Shown: piece by piece, positions 1 to 6,216 of the stretch
How positions within the stretch are numbered: the first letter of the stretch is position 1
How the letters are laid out: every line of letters begins with the position of its first letter
Source of the DNA: Candidatus Gottesmanbacteria bacterium
GTDB taxonomy: Bacteria; Patescibacteriota; Microgenomatia; JACPZF01
NCBI GenBank assembly: GCA_016195615.1
Contig: JACPZF010000036.1
Span: 1 to 12,690 of the forward strand
Direction: 5' to 3'
Length of the DNA: 12,690 nucleotides
Position numbers and translations under genes: made by a program
Notes under the pieces: model-generated
Told to the model about the DNA's origin: nothing
The model's input: only the letters and a program-made list of their open reading frames with translations
The model's database searches: none

Positions 1-282
1 ATGATCAGTCACACCATCGTTTTCGCGTCTAGTGTCATGGACGAGAGAAAAAACCCTTAGGGCAGCACTATCGATCTCCATGCGTTTTTCCCTCAGATGC
101 GTTGTGAGACTTAAACAATCATACAAAACCATAAGGTGATGAATCATGTTGTGTTCTTCACCTGCCAAAACCTCTGAAGACATCCACAACTGAGCCCACT
201 TTTTCGGAACACACGACTCTAAGGTACGTGCTGAAATAGTATGATTGGAAGGATCTCGTTTTGTTGTTTCGATGGCGACCAT
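1..282 (-). CDS. HD-domain phosphohydrolase, N-terminal 94 residues (cut by window edge)
   Basis: The reading frame is open from an ATG at 282-280 to base 1, giving 94 residues with no stop. His44, in EEHNMIHH, followed by LVHDTRREND with His82-Asp83, fits the first His and the HD doublet of the HD superfamily, and the LFALxHDxRRxND-like stretch is typical of small stand-alone HD phosphohydrolases. Such proteins bind a divalent metal and hydrolyse phosphoesters, often of nucleotides; the substrate here is unknown. The gene begins 6 bp after the stop of the upstream membrane protein gene on the same strand, so the two are probably cotranscribed and possibly translationally coupled. Only a weak purine stretch precedes the ATG. 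The final conserved Asp of the fold lies outside the window. By eye its base composition is less AT-rich than the neighbouring genes. Confidence 0.72.
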   Translation of the reverse strand, partial: MVAIETTKRDPSNHTISARTLESCVPKKWAQLWMSSEVLAGEEHNMIHHLMVLYDCLSLTTHLREKRMEIDSAALRVFSLVHDTRRENDGVTDH

Positions 283-288
283 TTGGCC

Positions 289-2043
289 CTATTTTACCGC
301 AAAAATGGCGACTTCGCCATTATCGAAGATTTTAGAGAGAAAATCATATTTAGTCAAATCGCCGCCGAGAGATTTTTCTTGAAAACCAAAGTAGAGATAA
401 GAAATTTTGTGGTCTTTGAGAAATTGGTAGGCGTTTTGGGGAGAAAGAGTTGCTTGGTAGATTTGGGCAATTAAATTTAAATTTTTTCCATAATCCGGGT
501 CGTTGTCAAAATTAGCGCCGAAGGCAATTTTGTTGCCCGAGACCGCAGGCAGGAGAAATCTGGCTTCATAAAGAGCAGTAATGGCGCTGTTTTCCGGCGT
601 ATGGTCTCTTAAAAATTTCCAAGCCTCATATTGTTTTTGGGAAGGATAGGTAAAGGAGGAAAAGTATTTAAAATCAGAGACTTCAAAGACTTGGGATTTG
701 AGAGATTTTAAAGATAACGATAGGGATAATAATAGAGAGAGAAAAATAACCAGAATTATTGTTCGAACCGCCAGTCGGCGGTGAGAACTCTTAATCGATA
801 GAAACTTCTCGCTTCGCTCGAAGAATAACAATAAAAAAATGGCGGCAAAAAAGGCAAGTGGAATGTAGTAGGGCGGTTGCATGGTTCTAAGGCGGTCAAA
901 GTTAAAGACCTCATAGAGTTTAAAGAAAAAAGCGGCTTGGACTAGTAGCCAGGAGAGTAATAAAAAAATGGGTCCTGTCGGGAGCTGTAATCTGTCATTG
1001 CGAGCGACTGAAAGGAGCGAAGCAATCTCTTTTTTAATGTCAGATTGCTTCGTCGCCACGTTCAGTTTGATGAACGTGGCTCCTCGCAATGACAAGAGCA
1101 GAATTCCTCCGACGGCTAAAAAAAATGTCGGCCCCAAAGCCATCACAAAATCAAAAAGAGGAATATGATATTTGGTGGTTGTGCCGTGACCTAGGATGAA
1201 GCGCCAGAAAGGGAGAGTGAGGGCGTAGCGGATGTAAAGTATGGGAATAATTCCGGAGGCAATTACTGTTAATAAAGAATAAATTTCTAATTTCAAATTT
1301 CTAATTTCTAATGAATGTTTAATGATAAATGATAAAAATAAGTTTAAAAAAATAAATAACCCAAGAGTAGAGATAAGAATGAGAAAGTCGACAGGGTGGA
1401 TGAGGGCGAGGAGGAAGGAAAAAGGGCCGAGCAATAAAAGTCTTTTTAAGTTACCTAAGTGACTTAGGTTTCTTAAGTAACTTAAAAATAAAATTAAAAC
1501 CGACAGAAAAAGAATATTGCCCATTAAATAATGAGGAAGAATGGTTGAGCGGCGGGTGGCGTCGAGTTCGACCCACCAGGAAAGATATGGGAAGCCGCCG
1601 ACGAAGAAAGCGAGAAAAAAAGCTAAAGAGGTATTAAGTATTAAGTATTTAGTATTAAGTATTTTAGCAAACAGAAAATAAAAAAAATAAAATGCGACAA
1701 AAAGAAAAATCGCTCCCAAAACCAGCCGCGAAAGATGGTATGTCATGACAGAATTTAAGCCAAACACTCGTCCTATTAAACCCAAAAAAGCGTATTCAGA
1801 GTGAATAAAAGTTGCCGGATGCGGCTCGAGGGTAATTTTATTAACATTTTGCAGATGGCCCATTAGGCCCTGATTTATCGTATGAAGATAGCCATAGTAG
1901 TCCTCTGACCAACGGTGGAGACCCATAAAAACGCGATCGGGCGGAGATTTAATTGATTGGATGGTAAAAGGAAGCATGGAGAGAACAAGGGGAGTAAGGA
2001 TGAGAAAAACAATGACAAGGGCTTGTTTAAAAGAGAGTTTCAT
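289..2043 (-). CDS. Polytopic GT-C-like membrane protein, paralogue of the 8728-10497 gene
   Basis: The product has 584 residues with about ten or more hydrophobic segments and a soluble C-terminal domain after residue ~450. Near the N-terminus, PPDRVFMG (34-41) and SEDYY (46-50) sit in the first extracytoplasmic loop. These match PPDRVYLG and TPDYY at the same positions in the 8728-10497 product. The last hundred residues also align with that protein: LRDHTPEN, PAVSGNKIAFG, ISYLYFGFQEKSLGGDLTKY. A multi-helix body with an acidic first loop and a periplasmic C-terminal domain is the architecture of GT-C glycosyltransferases, so transfer from a lipid-linked sugar is inferred; no substrate can be named. 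The gene carries a 102 bp palindromic repeat at residues ~317-350, a hairpin at ~419-428 and three AT-rich minisatellites, all in frame. It ends 6 bp before the HD gene. Confidence 0.8.
   Translation of the reverse strand: MKLSFKQALVIVFLILTPLVLSMLPFTIQSIKSPPDRVFMGLHRWSEDYYGYLHTINQGLMGHLQNVNKITLEPHPATFIHSEYAFLGLIGRVFGLNSVMTYHLSRLVLGAIFLFVAFYFFYFLFAKILNTKYLILNTSLAFFLAFFVGGFPYLSWWVELDATRRSTILPHYLMGNILFLSVLILFLSYLRNLSHLGNLKRLLLLGPFSFLLALIHPVDFLILISTLGLFIFLNLFLSFIIKHSLEIRNLKLEIYSLLTVIASGIIPILYIRYALTLPFWRFILGHGTTTKYHIPLFDFVMALGPTFFLAVGGILLLSLRGATFIKLNVATKQSDIKKEIASLLSVARNDRLQLPTGPIFLLLSWLLVQAAFFFKLYEVFNFDRLRTMQPPYYIPLAFFAAIFLLLFFERSEKFLSIKSSHRRLAVRTIILVIFLSLLLSLSLSLKSLKSQVFEVSDFKYFSSFTYPSQKQYEAWKFLRDHTPENSAITALYEARFLLPAVSGNKIAFGANFDNDPDYGKNLNLIAQIYQATLSPQNAYQFLKDHKISYLYFGFQEKSLGGDLTKYDFLSKIFDNGEVAIFAVK
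761..788. repeat. Hairpin with CCGCC-GACT-GGCGG-type core inside the membrane protein gene
   Basis: ACCGCC (767-772) and GGCGGT (777-782) form a 6 bp stem around AGTC, extended by GTTC (761-764) pairing with GAAC (785-788). In the host gene it encodes SHRRLAVR just before the last membrane helix. The palindromic element at 6217-6316 has a related core, TCCGCC-GATT-GGCGGA, that also reads RRLA, so the two probably belong to one repeat family. Confidence 0.6.
993..1094. repeat. 102 bp palindromic repeat inserted in frame in a membrane protein gene
   Basis: The ends are a perfect 12 bp inverted repeat, TGTCATTGCGAG (993-1004) and CTCGCAATGACA (1083-1094). Inside are two hairpins: AGCGAAGCAATCT (1016-1028) against AGATTGCTTCG (1042-1052), and the perfect GCCACGTTCA (1055-1064) / TGAACGTGGC (1071-1080). 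The TCATTGCGAGC...GAAGCAATC pattern is a dispersed repeat known from many bacterial genomes. At 102 bp it is exactly 34 codons and leaves the host frame open, adding a charged segment at residues ~317-350. The paralogue at 8728-10497 lacks this segment at the aligned place. Confidence 0.88.
1282..1310. repeat. AATTTCT minisatellite within the membrane protein gene
   Basis: Imperfect 7-8 bp units (AAATTTCT, AATTTCA, AATTTCT, AATTTCT) are tandemly arranged. In the host gene they encode LEIRNLKLEI, a hydrophilic loop. The same unit recurs between genes at 5857-5882. Confidence 0.6.
1448..1483. repeat. Four 9 bp units (AAGTNACTT-like) within the membrane protein gene
   Basis: The units AAGTTACCT, AAGTGACTT, AGGTTTCTT and AAGTAACTT follow each other without gaps. 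A 9 bp period gives a three-residue period in the protein (RNL, SHL, GNL and so on), lying between membrane helices. Confidence 0.65.
1632..1666. repeat. TATTAAG minisatellite within the membrane protein gene
   Basis: Four 7 bp units (TATTAAG, TATTAAG, TATTTAG, TATTAAG) plus a partial fifth are seen. They encode the loop ILNTKYLILNTS. The same unit appears in the GT-C gene at 7362-7398, in another gene on the opposite strand. Confidence 0.65.
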
Positions 2044-2088
2044 AAGGATTACTTATATGATATCAAAGAATAAAAAGAAAGAGGATTA

Positions 2089-2128
2089 TTTGTCACAAAA
2101 GACTGCTCGAGCAGTAAATTGTGACAAA
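2089..2128. repeat. 40 bp palindrome with TGCTCGAGCA core, upstream of the 289-2043 gene
   Basis: The arms TTTGTCACAA (2089-2098) and TTGTGACAAA (2119-2128) are perfect inverted repeats, and the centre ACTGCTCGAGCAGT (2102-2115) is itself a perfect palindrome. Three mismatched pairs separate core from arms. It lies 46 bp upstream of the membrane protein start, so it could be an operator, or a copy of the repeat family also seen at 6390-6423, which shares the core with different arms. There is no T-run that would make it a terminator. Confidence 0.75.
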
Positions 2129-2148
2129 GGAAGACTAAAAATGTTAAG

Positions 2149-2184
2149 TGACGCGAGAATTAGCACGTGGTAGATTTGGTATAG
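2149..2184. repeat. Dispersed intergenic repeat, copy A
   Basis: TGACGCG, then an A-rich step, TTAGCACGT and AGATTTGGT are shared with copy B at 3707-3743. Weaker similarity continues about 25 bp further right. Both copies lie upstream of minus-strand genes (289-2043 and the antitoxin), about 100 and 65 bp from their starts, in the same orientation. The rest of 2044-2263 shows only the palindrome above and nothing else recognisable. Confidence 0.55.
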
Positions 2185-2263
2185 AATGATTCCCGATGTT
2201 TAGTTACGATTTAACCTTAGATATCGGAGAGTTAATAATATTTGTAAAGCTCAAGGGAAAGAG

Positions 2264-2833
2264 TTATTTTTTTCCTAATAAAACAAAAATGAACTGATTA
2301 GGTTCAATCATAACTCCGCCACCCCTAACTGGAACTTCATTTGCGGACATAAAATCAGTCATAACTTTAGTTAGCGCATTTGTTATTCTAGTACCACCAA
2401 TTTTATTTTCTAGTTCGCCGGTTAAACTTTTACTTCCAAGAAACCCCAAATCAACCTTATCATTAGCGGCAGTTAATGATCGTGTTTCGATTACACCTCT
2501 TTTAGTTGTGTTACCCAATACAAGGGTTAAAAGCTGTGGATTTATACTACCAACCCTTGTTCTACCCTTAAATGGTACAACCGCTGTAACATCTCCTTCA
2601 AGTCCTGTAATTTGACTTTTTTTAGGCGGAAGTTTAAGTCCTGTTCCCTCAAGCGCTGAAGATCCTTAAATAAGTAAATTGGCAAACATTCCAAAAGCTT
2701 CTTTTGATACACTAAATTTAACTGATCCCTTTTCCTTTAGTTCAGTCATGATTCGCTTCATTTGTTCAGCAAATTTTATTTTATTTTCTGTAGCCGACAT
2801 AAGTTTTCTTATATGAAAATATCTTGTTGCCAT
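2264..2833 (-). pseudogene. Unrecognised ~188-residue gene interrupted by an in-frame TAA
   Basis: I do not recognise the family. From the ATG at 2833-2831 the frame reads MATRYFHIRKLMSATENK and ends at TAA (2668-2666). The same frame then continues open without another ATG or GTG through GSSALEGTGLKLPPKKS and ITGLEGDVTAVVPFKGRT to a final stop at 2264. The first in-frame start after the TAA is a TTG at 2518-2516, inside coding-like sequence. One gene with one nonsense codon is therefore the simplest reading. The first half is charged and helical (KIKFAEQMKRIMTELKEKG); the second is mixed and ends in a hydrophobic tail, IEPNQFIFVLLGKK. There is no signal peptide or membrane helix. A longer start at 2911 would add an arginine run encoded by a trinucleotide repeat and overlap a glycosyltransferase remnant, so it was not chosen. 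Two separate genes or a base error remain possible. Confidence 0.6.
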
Positions 2834-2837
2834 GTTA

Positions 2838-2858
2838 CTTCTTCTTCTTCTTCTTCTT
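2838..2858. repeat. (CTT)7 trinucleotide microsatellite
   Basis: Seven perfect CTT units are present. On the minus strand they give a purine (AAG) run ending 4 bp before the ATG at 2833, where it may serve as a Shine-Dalgarno-like leader. Length change would alter the spacing upstream but not the frame. Confidence 0.8.
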
Positions 2859-2870
2859 GTCAAGATAAAA

Positions 2871-2946
2871 TATGATAAAATCGGGAGGATTAAAAGCACC
2901 TTGGTTTCCATTATTATTCCCTGCTTAAATGAGGAGAGGGCGATTA
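2871..2946 (+). repeat. Left copy of a direct repeat flanking the toxin-antitoxin genes
   Basis: Bases 2900-2932 are identical over 33 bp to 3858-3890. Similarity extends left to TATGATAAAATC (2871-2882; right copy TATGTTAAAATC, 3829-3840) and right, with mismatches, to about 2946. The repeated sequence is the promoter and first ~20 codons of a GT2 gene. Confidence 0.8.
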
Positions 2947-2972
2947 GGGGACGAGAAAAAAGCGAAAGTTAA
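2889..2972 (+). pseudogene. 5' remnant of a family 2 glycosyltransferase
   Basis: The frame reads STLVSIIIPCLNEERAI, the first beta strand and loop of a GT2 nucleotide-sugar-binding domain, then drifts to RGREKSES and stops at 2970-2972. Compared with the 3847 copy, the position of the start ATG is ATT (2889-2891). Nothing of the catalytic domain follows, because the sequence runs into the end of the PIN gene. It is a dead fragment, probably left by a duplication whose other copy begins at 3847. Confidence 0.72.
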
Positions 2973-3367
2973 GTCTGGTGGGAAAGATAAGAAAGAAGAT
3001 TTTTGGGGGAGACAATATTCACAGCTACGCTGTTTTTAACGCTAGGATTATTTAAATGTTTTAAATCCAAAGTGACTAAATAATCGCAATTAGTAAGAAT
3101 TGCGCCGGCTATAACATGGACGTCTTTTCGGACGACGAGGGAAGCGTATGGTTTTATTTCCAAATCAGTCAAGGCTTCGCGAATGATGAAATTATTTTCT
3201 AAAATAAATTTATTAATGGAGTCTTCGCTAATGTTTTTATAAGCGGGTAATTTAGATATGTTATTTTTTATTTCACTCAAGACGGTTTGGGATGAAAGCC
3301 CAGAAATCTCATGGTCTCTAACTAGAGAAACCAAACGGAAGGAAGCGCCTTGGGATGAATATAACGC
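2969..3367 (-). pseudogene. PIN-domain toxin (VapC-like), N-terminally truncated
   Basis: The frame contains LYSSQGASFRLVSLVRDHEI, TVLSEIKNN, RKDVHVIAGAI and CDYLVTLDLKH, then ends in VNIVSPKNLLSYL. This matches the middle and C-terminal parts of a PIN ribonuclease, including the conserved Glu, the Asp of the D..I.A.A helix and the late Asp. The expected first strand with the first catalytic Asp (xxFLDSSVLxxA) is absent: upstream in this frame there is only NQKCKRA, and no ATG. The first usable start is a TTG at 3334. PIN proteins cleave RNA using three or four acidic residues and Mg2+, so a protein lacking the first Asp is probably inactive. It overlaps the antitoxin gene, whose last ~14 codons read the same DNA in another frame, as if a deletion joined the two genes. 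Confidence 0.68.
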
Positions 3368-3642
3368 TCTTTTACATTTTTGATTTTGGCAAATTTTTTT
3401 CTTTCAGACAATGATAGGCGGTCATTTTTCAGAAACGTTTTTAATTCTTCTTGAGTATAGATTCGGTAGGGAGCAGGTTTTCCCCTTGATTCGATAACGA
3501 TTTTATCAGAAAGCTTTTTAGCCCTAATCATTTCTCCTTCTTCAAAACCGAATTCCAACCGCCAGGCCTTAGGAATTGTCACCATGCCCTTTTTTAAGAC
3601 TCGGAGCCATTCTTCTTGAATATCAGGTATTTGATTTGACAT
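3322..3642 (-). CDS. AbrB/SpoVT-family antitoxin of a toxin-antitoxin pair
   Basis: The product has 106 residues. Residues ~13-52 (LRVLKKGMVTIPKAWRLEFG, then EEGEMIRAKKLSDKIVIESR) are a swapped-hairpin AbrB DNA-binding domain, with the typical KGMVTIPK turn. A charged helical tail follows that would wrap the toxin. Antitoxins of this class dimerise, bind their own promoter and neutralise a VapC/PIN partner, which lies immediately downstream. The last ~14 residues (RYIHPKALPSVWFL) do not look native: they read PIN-gene sequence in the wrong frame. This suggests that a deletion removed the true antitoxin end together with the toxin start. The start is ATG at 3642, with a promoter just upstream. 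Confidence 0.75.
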   Translation of the reverse strand: MSNQIPDIQEEWLRVLKKGMVTIPKAWRLEFGFEEGEMIRAKKLSDKIVIESRGKPAPYRIYTQEELKTFLKNDRLSLSERKKFAKIKNVKERYIHPKALPSVWFL

Positions 3643-3666
3643 AAAGTAAATTTTCTAACTTTCCAT

Positions 3667-3695
3667 ATTATAGACTTTTCTATGATTAAAATCAA
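3667..3695 (-). promoter_or_regulatory. Sigma70-type promoter of the antitoxin gene
   Basis: On the minus strand there is TTGATT (3695-3690), a 17 bp spacer and a perfect TATAAT (3672-3667). Transcription would begin near 3660, giving a leader of about 18 nt with no clear Shine-Dalgarno. The AbrB product would be expected to bind here, but no clear operator palindrome is seen. Confidence 0.7.
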
Positions 3696-3706
3696 GTGGA
3701 AATTTC

Positions 3707-3743
3707 TGACGCGGAATTTAGCACGTACGAGATTTGGTGTTAG
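3707..3743. repeat. Dispersed intergenic repeat, copy B
   Basis: It matches copy A at 2149-2184 (TGACGCG, TTAGCACGT, AGATTTGGT). It sits just upstream of the antitoxin promoter on the minus strand. Confidence 0.55.
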
Positions 3744-3764
3744 GGTAACGGGTGCCGATTTAGA

Positions 3765-3779
3765 CCACCCGAAGGGTGG
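3765..3779. repeat. Short GC hairpin between the antitoxin and the GT2 gene
   Basis: CCACCC (3765-3770) and GGGTGG (3774-3779) form a 6 bp stem with a GAA loop. No U-run follows on either strand, so it is not called a terminator. Confidence 0.5.
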
Positions 3780-3828
3780 GGAGATGTTTACTCTTTTTAA
3801 GAAAAAAAATAAAAAGGAAGAGTTTTTA

Positions 3829-3837
3829 TGTTAAAAT
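3829..3837 (+). promoter_or_regulatory. Extended -10 promoter of the GT2 gene at 3847
   Basis: TGTTAAAAT is an extended -10 (TG, one base, TAAAAT at 3832-3837). The -35 position is poor. The ATG lies 9 bp after the -10, so the transcript would be nearly leaderless. The same TATGNTAAAATC occurs before the GT2 remnant at 2871. Confidence 0.5.
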
Positions 3838-3904
3838 CCGCTTGTCATGAAAACGATCTTGGTTTCCATTATTATTCCCTGCTTAAATGAAGAAAGAGCG
3901 ATTG
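3829..3904 (+). repeat. Right copy of the direct repeat flanking the toxin-antitoxin genes
   Basis: This is the partner of 2871-2946, with 33 identical bases at 3858-3890. The repeat distance is 958 bp and encloses the truncated PIN gene, the antitoxin and their promoter. Confidence 0.8.
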
Positions 3905-4825
3905 GGGGTGTCGTGCATTCTGCACGAAGTTTAAAAGAGGAAAAGTTTAAAGGTTTAAAAGTAAAGTTAGAAATTATTGAAAGAAATAAAAGATTTCATT
4001 GTTAAATTGTTAAATGGTTTTGATTTAGTAATTGGTTCCCGCTTAAAAGGTAAAATCCAAAAAGGCGCGATGCCGTTTTGGCACCGCTATGTGGGGACGC
4101 CGGTACTCAATTTCCTCTTTAAATTTTTTTTCCGCCAAAATATTTCTGATATCAATTCCGGTTTTCGCGCCATAACCAGAGAAGCCTTTGATAAGCTAAA
4201 ACTCTCTTCGACCGGCATGGAATTTGCGTCGGAAATGGTTTACAAAGCGGGAAAATTAAATTTGAAAATAGCGGAAGTGCCGATAACTTATCAAAAAAGA
4301 ATCGGCGAGTCTAAGCTTTCGCCCTTTCGCGACGCCTGGCGGCATTTAAAGTTCATGCTTTTGTTCTCTTCCACGTTTCTCTTTGTGGTGCCGGGTGTAG
4401 CCTTGGGTGGTTTAGGGGGATTGGGGATGATCTGGCTTTTGCCGGGGCCGCAAACTTTCGGCGGCCGGGTTTTTGATTTTCATACCATGATTGTCAGCGC
4501 TTTTTTACTTCTTTTGGGTTTCCAAATTGTATTTTTAGGTCTTTTTGCCAAAGTTTTTGCCATGAATTTTTTGGCGGAAGAAAATAGGCTAGCTAAGAGA
4601 ATGGTGAGGGTGATAACTTTGGAAAAGGGCATATTGGCAGGCGTTTTGGTTGCGTTGGTTGGGGCAATTGGGACAGTTGAGGTATTATTAAGATGGTGGC
4701 AAAACAGTTTTGGCGCGCTAGCCGATGAGCGGCTTTTGCTTTTTGGTTTGACGCTTTTTGTTTTAGGGGTAGAAATTATTTTTTCGTCATTTTTCTTTGG
4801 ATTAATTGGTAAAGAAGAGCGATAA
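3847..4825 (+). pseudogene. GT2 glycosyltransferase (DPM-synthase/GtrB-like) with the catalytic middle deleted and frame shifted
   Basis: Frame 1 (3847-4005) reads MKTILVSIIIPCLNEERAIG through KVKLEII, then nonsense ERNKRFHC and a stop. Frame 2, open from a TTG at 3977 to 4825, reads FDLVIGSRLKGKIQKGAMPF, VGTPVLNFLFKFFF, SDINSGFRAI, GMEFASEM, RIGESKLSPFRDAWRHLKF and then about four membrane helices. These are the two ends of a polyprenyl-phosphate mannose-synthase-like GT2. What is missing is the block with VVD.GSTD and the D-A-D metal/nucleotide site, roughly 55-65 residues by comparison with the family layout. Such enzymes load a sugar from a nucleotide donor onto polyprenyl phosphate, supplying GT-C transferases like those downstream. 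Without the acidic motifs neither part should be catalytic; the 282-residue C-terminal piece could still make a membrane protein. It heads the plus-strand glycosyltransferase cluster. Confidence 0.78.
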
Positions 4826-4829
4826 AGAC

Positions 4830-4849
4830 GGGTCCTGCCAGCGCTCGTA
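4830..4849 (+). repeat. Short dispersed motif GGGTCCTGCC, intergenic copy
   Basis: GGGTCCTGCCAGCGCTCGTA lies between the two GT2 genes. The same orientation and core recur at 6223 (GGGTCCTGCCGGAGCTCGT, inside the 100 bp element), 7029 (GGGTCCTGCCAGCGGG) and, with one change, 970 (GGGTCCTGTCGGGAGCT). Its role is unknown. Confidence 0.55.
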
Positions 4850-4857
4850 GCAATAAT

Positions 4858-5856
4858 ATGAAAATCTCAATTGTTTTACTTGTAAAAAACGGGTTGAAGT
4901 ATTTGCCAAAATTAATAAGTGAGCTTGGGAAACAAAGTGGTGGTTTTGAAATCGAGCTGATAGTGGTGGATTCGGGATCAACTGATGGAAGCTGGGAATT
5001 TATTAAAAGTTTAAAAGAGAAAAAGTTTAAAAGTTTAAAGTTATATAAAATTAATCCTAAGGAGTTTGGGCATGGCAAGACGAGAAATTTGGCGGTGGCA
5101 AAATGTAGCGCCGAAATTGTGGTTTTCTTGTCGCAGGACGCGCTGCCGATTAGTAATAGCTGGTTAGTACTATTAATAAAGCCGTTACTATTAAAACGTC
5201 ATTCTGGGGAGTCACGCGAAGCGGGACGACTCCAGAATCGATTCTGGACAAGTCCTTCGACCCCGAGTCTTTCGACCCCGAGCTCAAGACCGAGGGGCTC
5301 AGGACCGAGGGGCCAGAATGACAAAAATAAAATAGCTGGTGTTTTTGGCAGGCAAATTCCATATCAAAAAACCAATCTTTGCGAAACATTTTTCTATCGC
5401 GAAAGTTATCCCGATAAGCGGCGAGTAATGGGTAGGGAAGACAGCGATAAATTTTCCAATCAAAATCTTTTTTTCAGTAATGTTAATGCCGCCGCCCGAA
5501 AAGACTTGCTTTTAAAATATCCTTTTCGAGAGGATTTAATCATGAGTGAAGATCAGTATTGGGGTAGAGAGGTTTTAAAAAACGGTTATCAAATCGTTTA
5601 TGAACCAAAAGCCGCAGTTTATCATTCGCATAATTACAATTTATTCGAACTTGGCAAACGCTATTTTAAAATTGGGTTTTCGCAAAAGCAAATGGGGCTT
5701 AAAGGAGATCCGATGGTAAAAGGAGCCAGTACTTTTTTTGGTCTTCTTAAATATATTTTTTCCCAAAAACCTTGGCTCTTGCCTTATGCGATTATTTATG
5801 GGTTAGTAAAAGGCGGGGCTTATTTTATCGGGCGGCACCTATATAACAATTTTTAA
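4858..5856 (+). CDS. Rhamnosyltransferase-like family 2 glycosyltransferase
   Basis: The product has 332 residues. Residues 1-47 hold the GT-A fold start, with VVDSGSTDGSW (37-47). FGHGKTRNLA (70-79), FLSQDALP (90-97), AGVFGRQIPY (160-169) and FFYRESYP (178-185) are the hallmarks of bacterial rhamnosyltransferases of O-antigen type. SEDQYWGREVL (230-240) carries the conserved ED, and Asp94 of QDA takes the place of the metal-binding DxD. It would transfer a deoxyhexose from dTDP- or GDP-sugar to a lipid-linked glycan on the cytoplasmic face. It lies 32 bp after the broken GT2, with no clear Shine-Dalgarno. A 125 bp palindromic repeat interrupts the domain in frame at residues ~114-155, between the QDA strand and AGVFGRQ. 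The KSLKEKKFKSLKLYK stretch comes from an AAGTTTAAA minisatellite. Confidence 0.85.
   Translation: MKISIVLLVKNGLKYLPKLISELGKQSGGFEIELIVVDSGSTDGSWEFIKSLKEKKFKSLKLYKINPKEFGHGKTRNLAVAKCSAEIVVFLSQDALPISNSWLVLLIKPLLLKRHSGESREAGRLQNRFWTSPSTPSLSTPSSRPRGSGPRGQNDKNKIAGVFGRQIPYQKTNLCETFFYRESYPDKRRVMGREDSDKFSNQNLFFSNVNAAARKDLLLKYPFREDLIMSEDQYWGREVLKNGYQIVYEPKAAVYHSHNYNLFELGKRYFKIGFSQKQMGLKGDPMVKGASTFFGLLKYIFSQKPWLLPYAIIYGLVKGGAYFIGRHLYNNF
5198..5322. repeat. 125 bp palindromic repeat inserted in frame in the rhamnosyltransferase gene
   Basis: The ends are the perfect inverted repeat GTCATTCTGG (5198-5207) and CCAGAATGAC (5313-5322). Inside are GGAGTC/GACTCC, a perfect 16 bp palindrome CCAGAATCGATTCTGG (5232-5247), and direct repeats CTTTCGACCCCGAG-like (x2) and AGGACCGAGGGG-like (x2). 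It encodes a low-complexity Ser/Pro/Arg segment (residues ~114-155) quite unlike the rest of the protein. It is GC-rich against an AT-rich host. Confidence 0.88.
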
Positions 5857-5882
5857 TTTCTAATTTCTAATTTTTAATTTTA
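5857..5882. repeat. AATTTCT minisatellite between glycosyltransferase genes
   Basis: Tandem AATTTCT / AATTTTT units run from the stop of the rhamnosyltransferase gene into the region where the next gene should start. This may have replaced the original start: no ATG is in frame here, and the first usable codon is GTG at 5904. Confidence 0.55.
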
Positions 5883-6216
5883 AAACATTTAAAAATTATT
5901 CTCGTGTTTATTGTTTTAATCATCGTAATAGGCGTACTAAATTTTTTCTACCTCACCCCACCGGTGATCAACTGGGACGAAGGGACGCACGCGATTTGGG
6001 GCTTTAGGGAGTGGCTGGCATTAAAAGATGGAAATTTATTAGGTTTTTGGCAGTTTAGCCAAAGCCAATTTGCCTATCCGCCTTTTGGGTCCTGGTTAAT
6101 TACTTTTTTAAATTTTCCTTTCGAATTTTCAATGAATTTAACGAGATTTGTTTCAACATTGGGATTTATTTTTGGTGGAATACTGCTCTATTTGCTTTCT
6201 AAACAACTGTTTTCAC

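Noticed and set aside
968..1168. 66-residue plus-strand frame opposite the first membrane protein
   Set aside because: It is the other strand of the TCATTGCGAGC repeat; conserved paralogue motifs show that the minus frame is the real one.
2858..2863. Perfect TTGACA as -35 for the unrecognised minus-strand gene
   Set aside because: At 16-18 bp spacing there is only the AAG microsatellite and no -10; the apparent partner overlaps the ATG.
4776..5078. 100-residue minus-strand frame across the GT2-GT2 junction
   Set aside because: It lies wholly opposite well-supported coding sequence and resembles no family.
5232..5310. Possible CRISPR-like array in the repeated GACCCCGAG stretch
   Set aside because: The units are too short and adjacent with no spacers; they are internal parts of a palindromic repeat.
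5150..5389. 79-residue minus-strand frame opposite the rhamnosyltransferase gene
   Set aside because: It mostly reads the 125 bp palindromic repeat backwards and has no protein-family features; the plus frame carries all the glycosyltransferase motifs.
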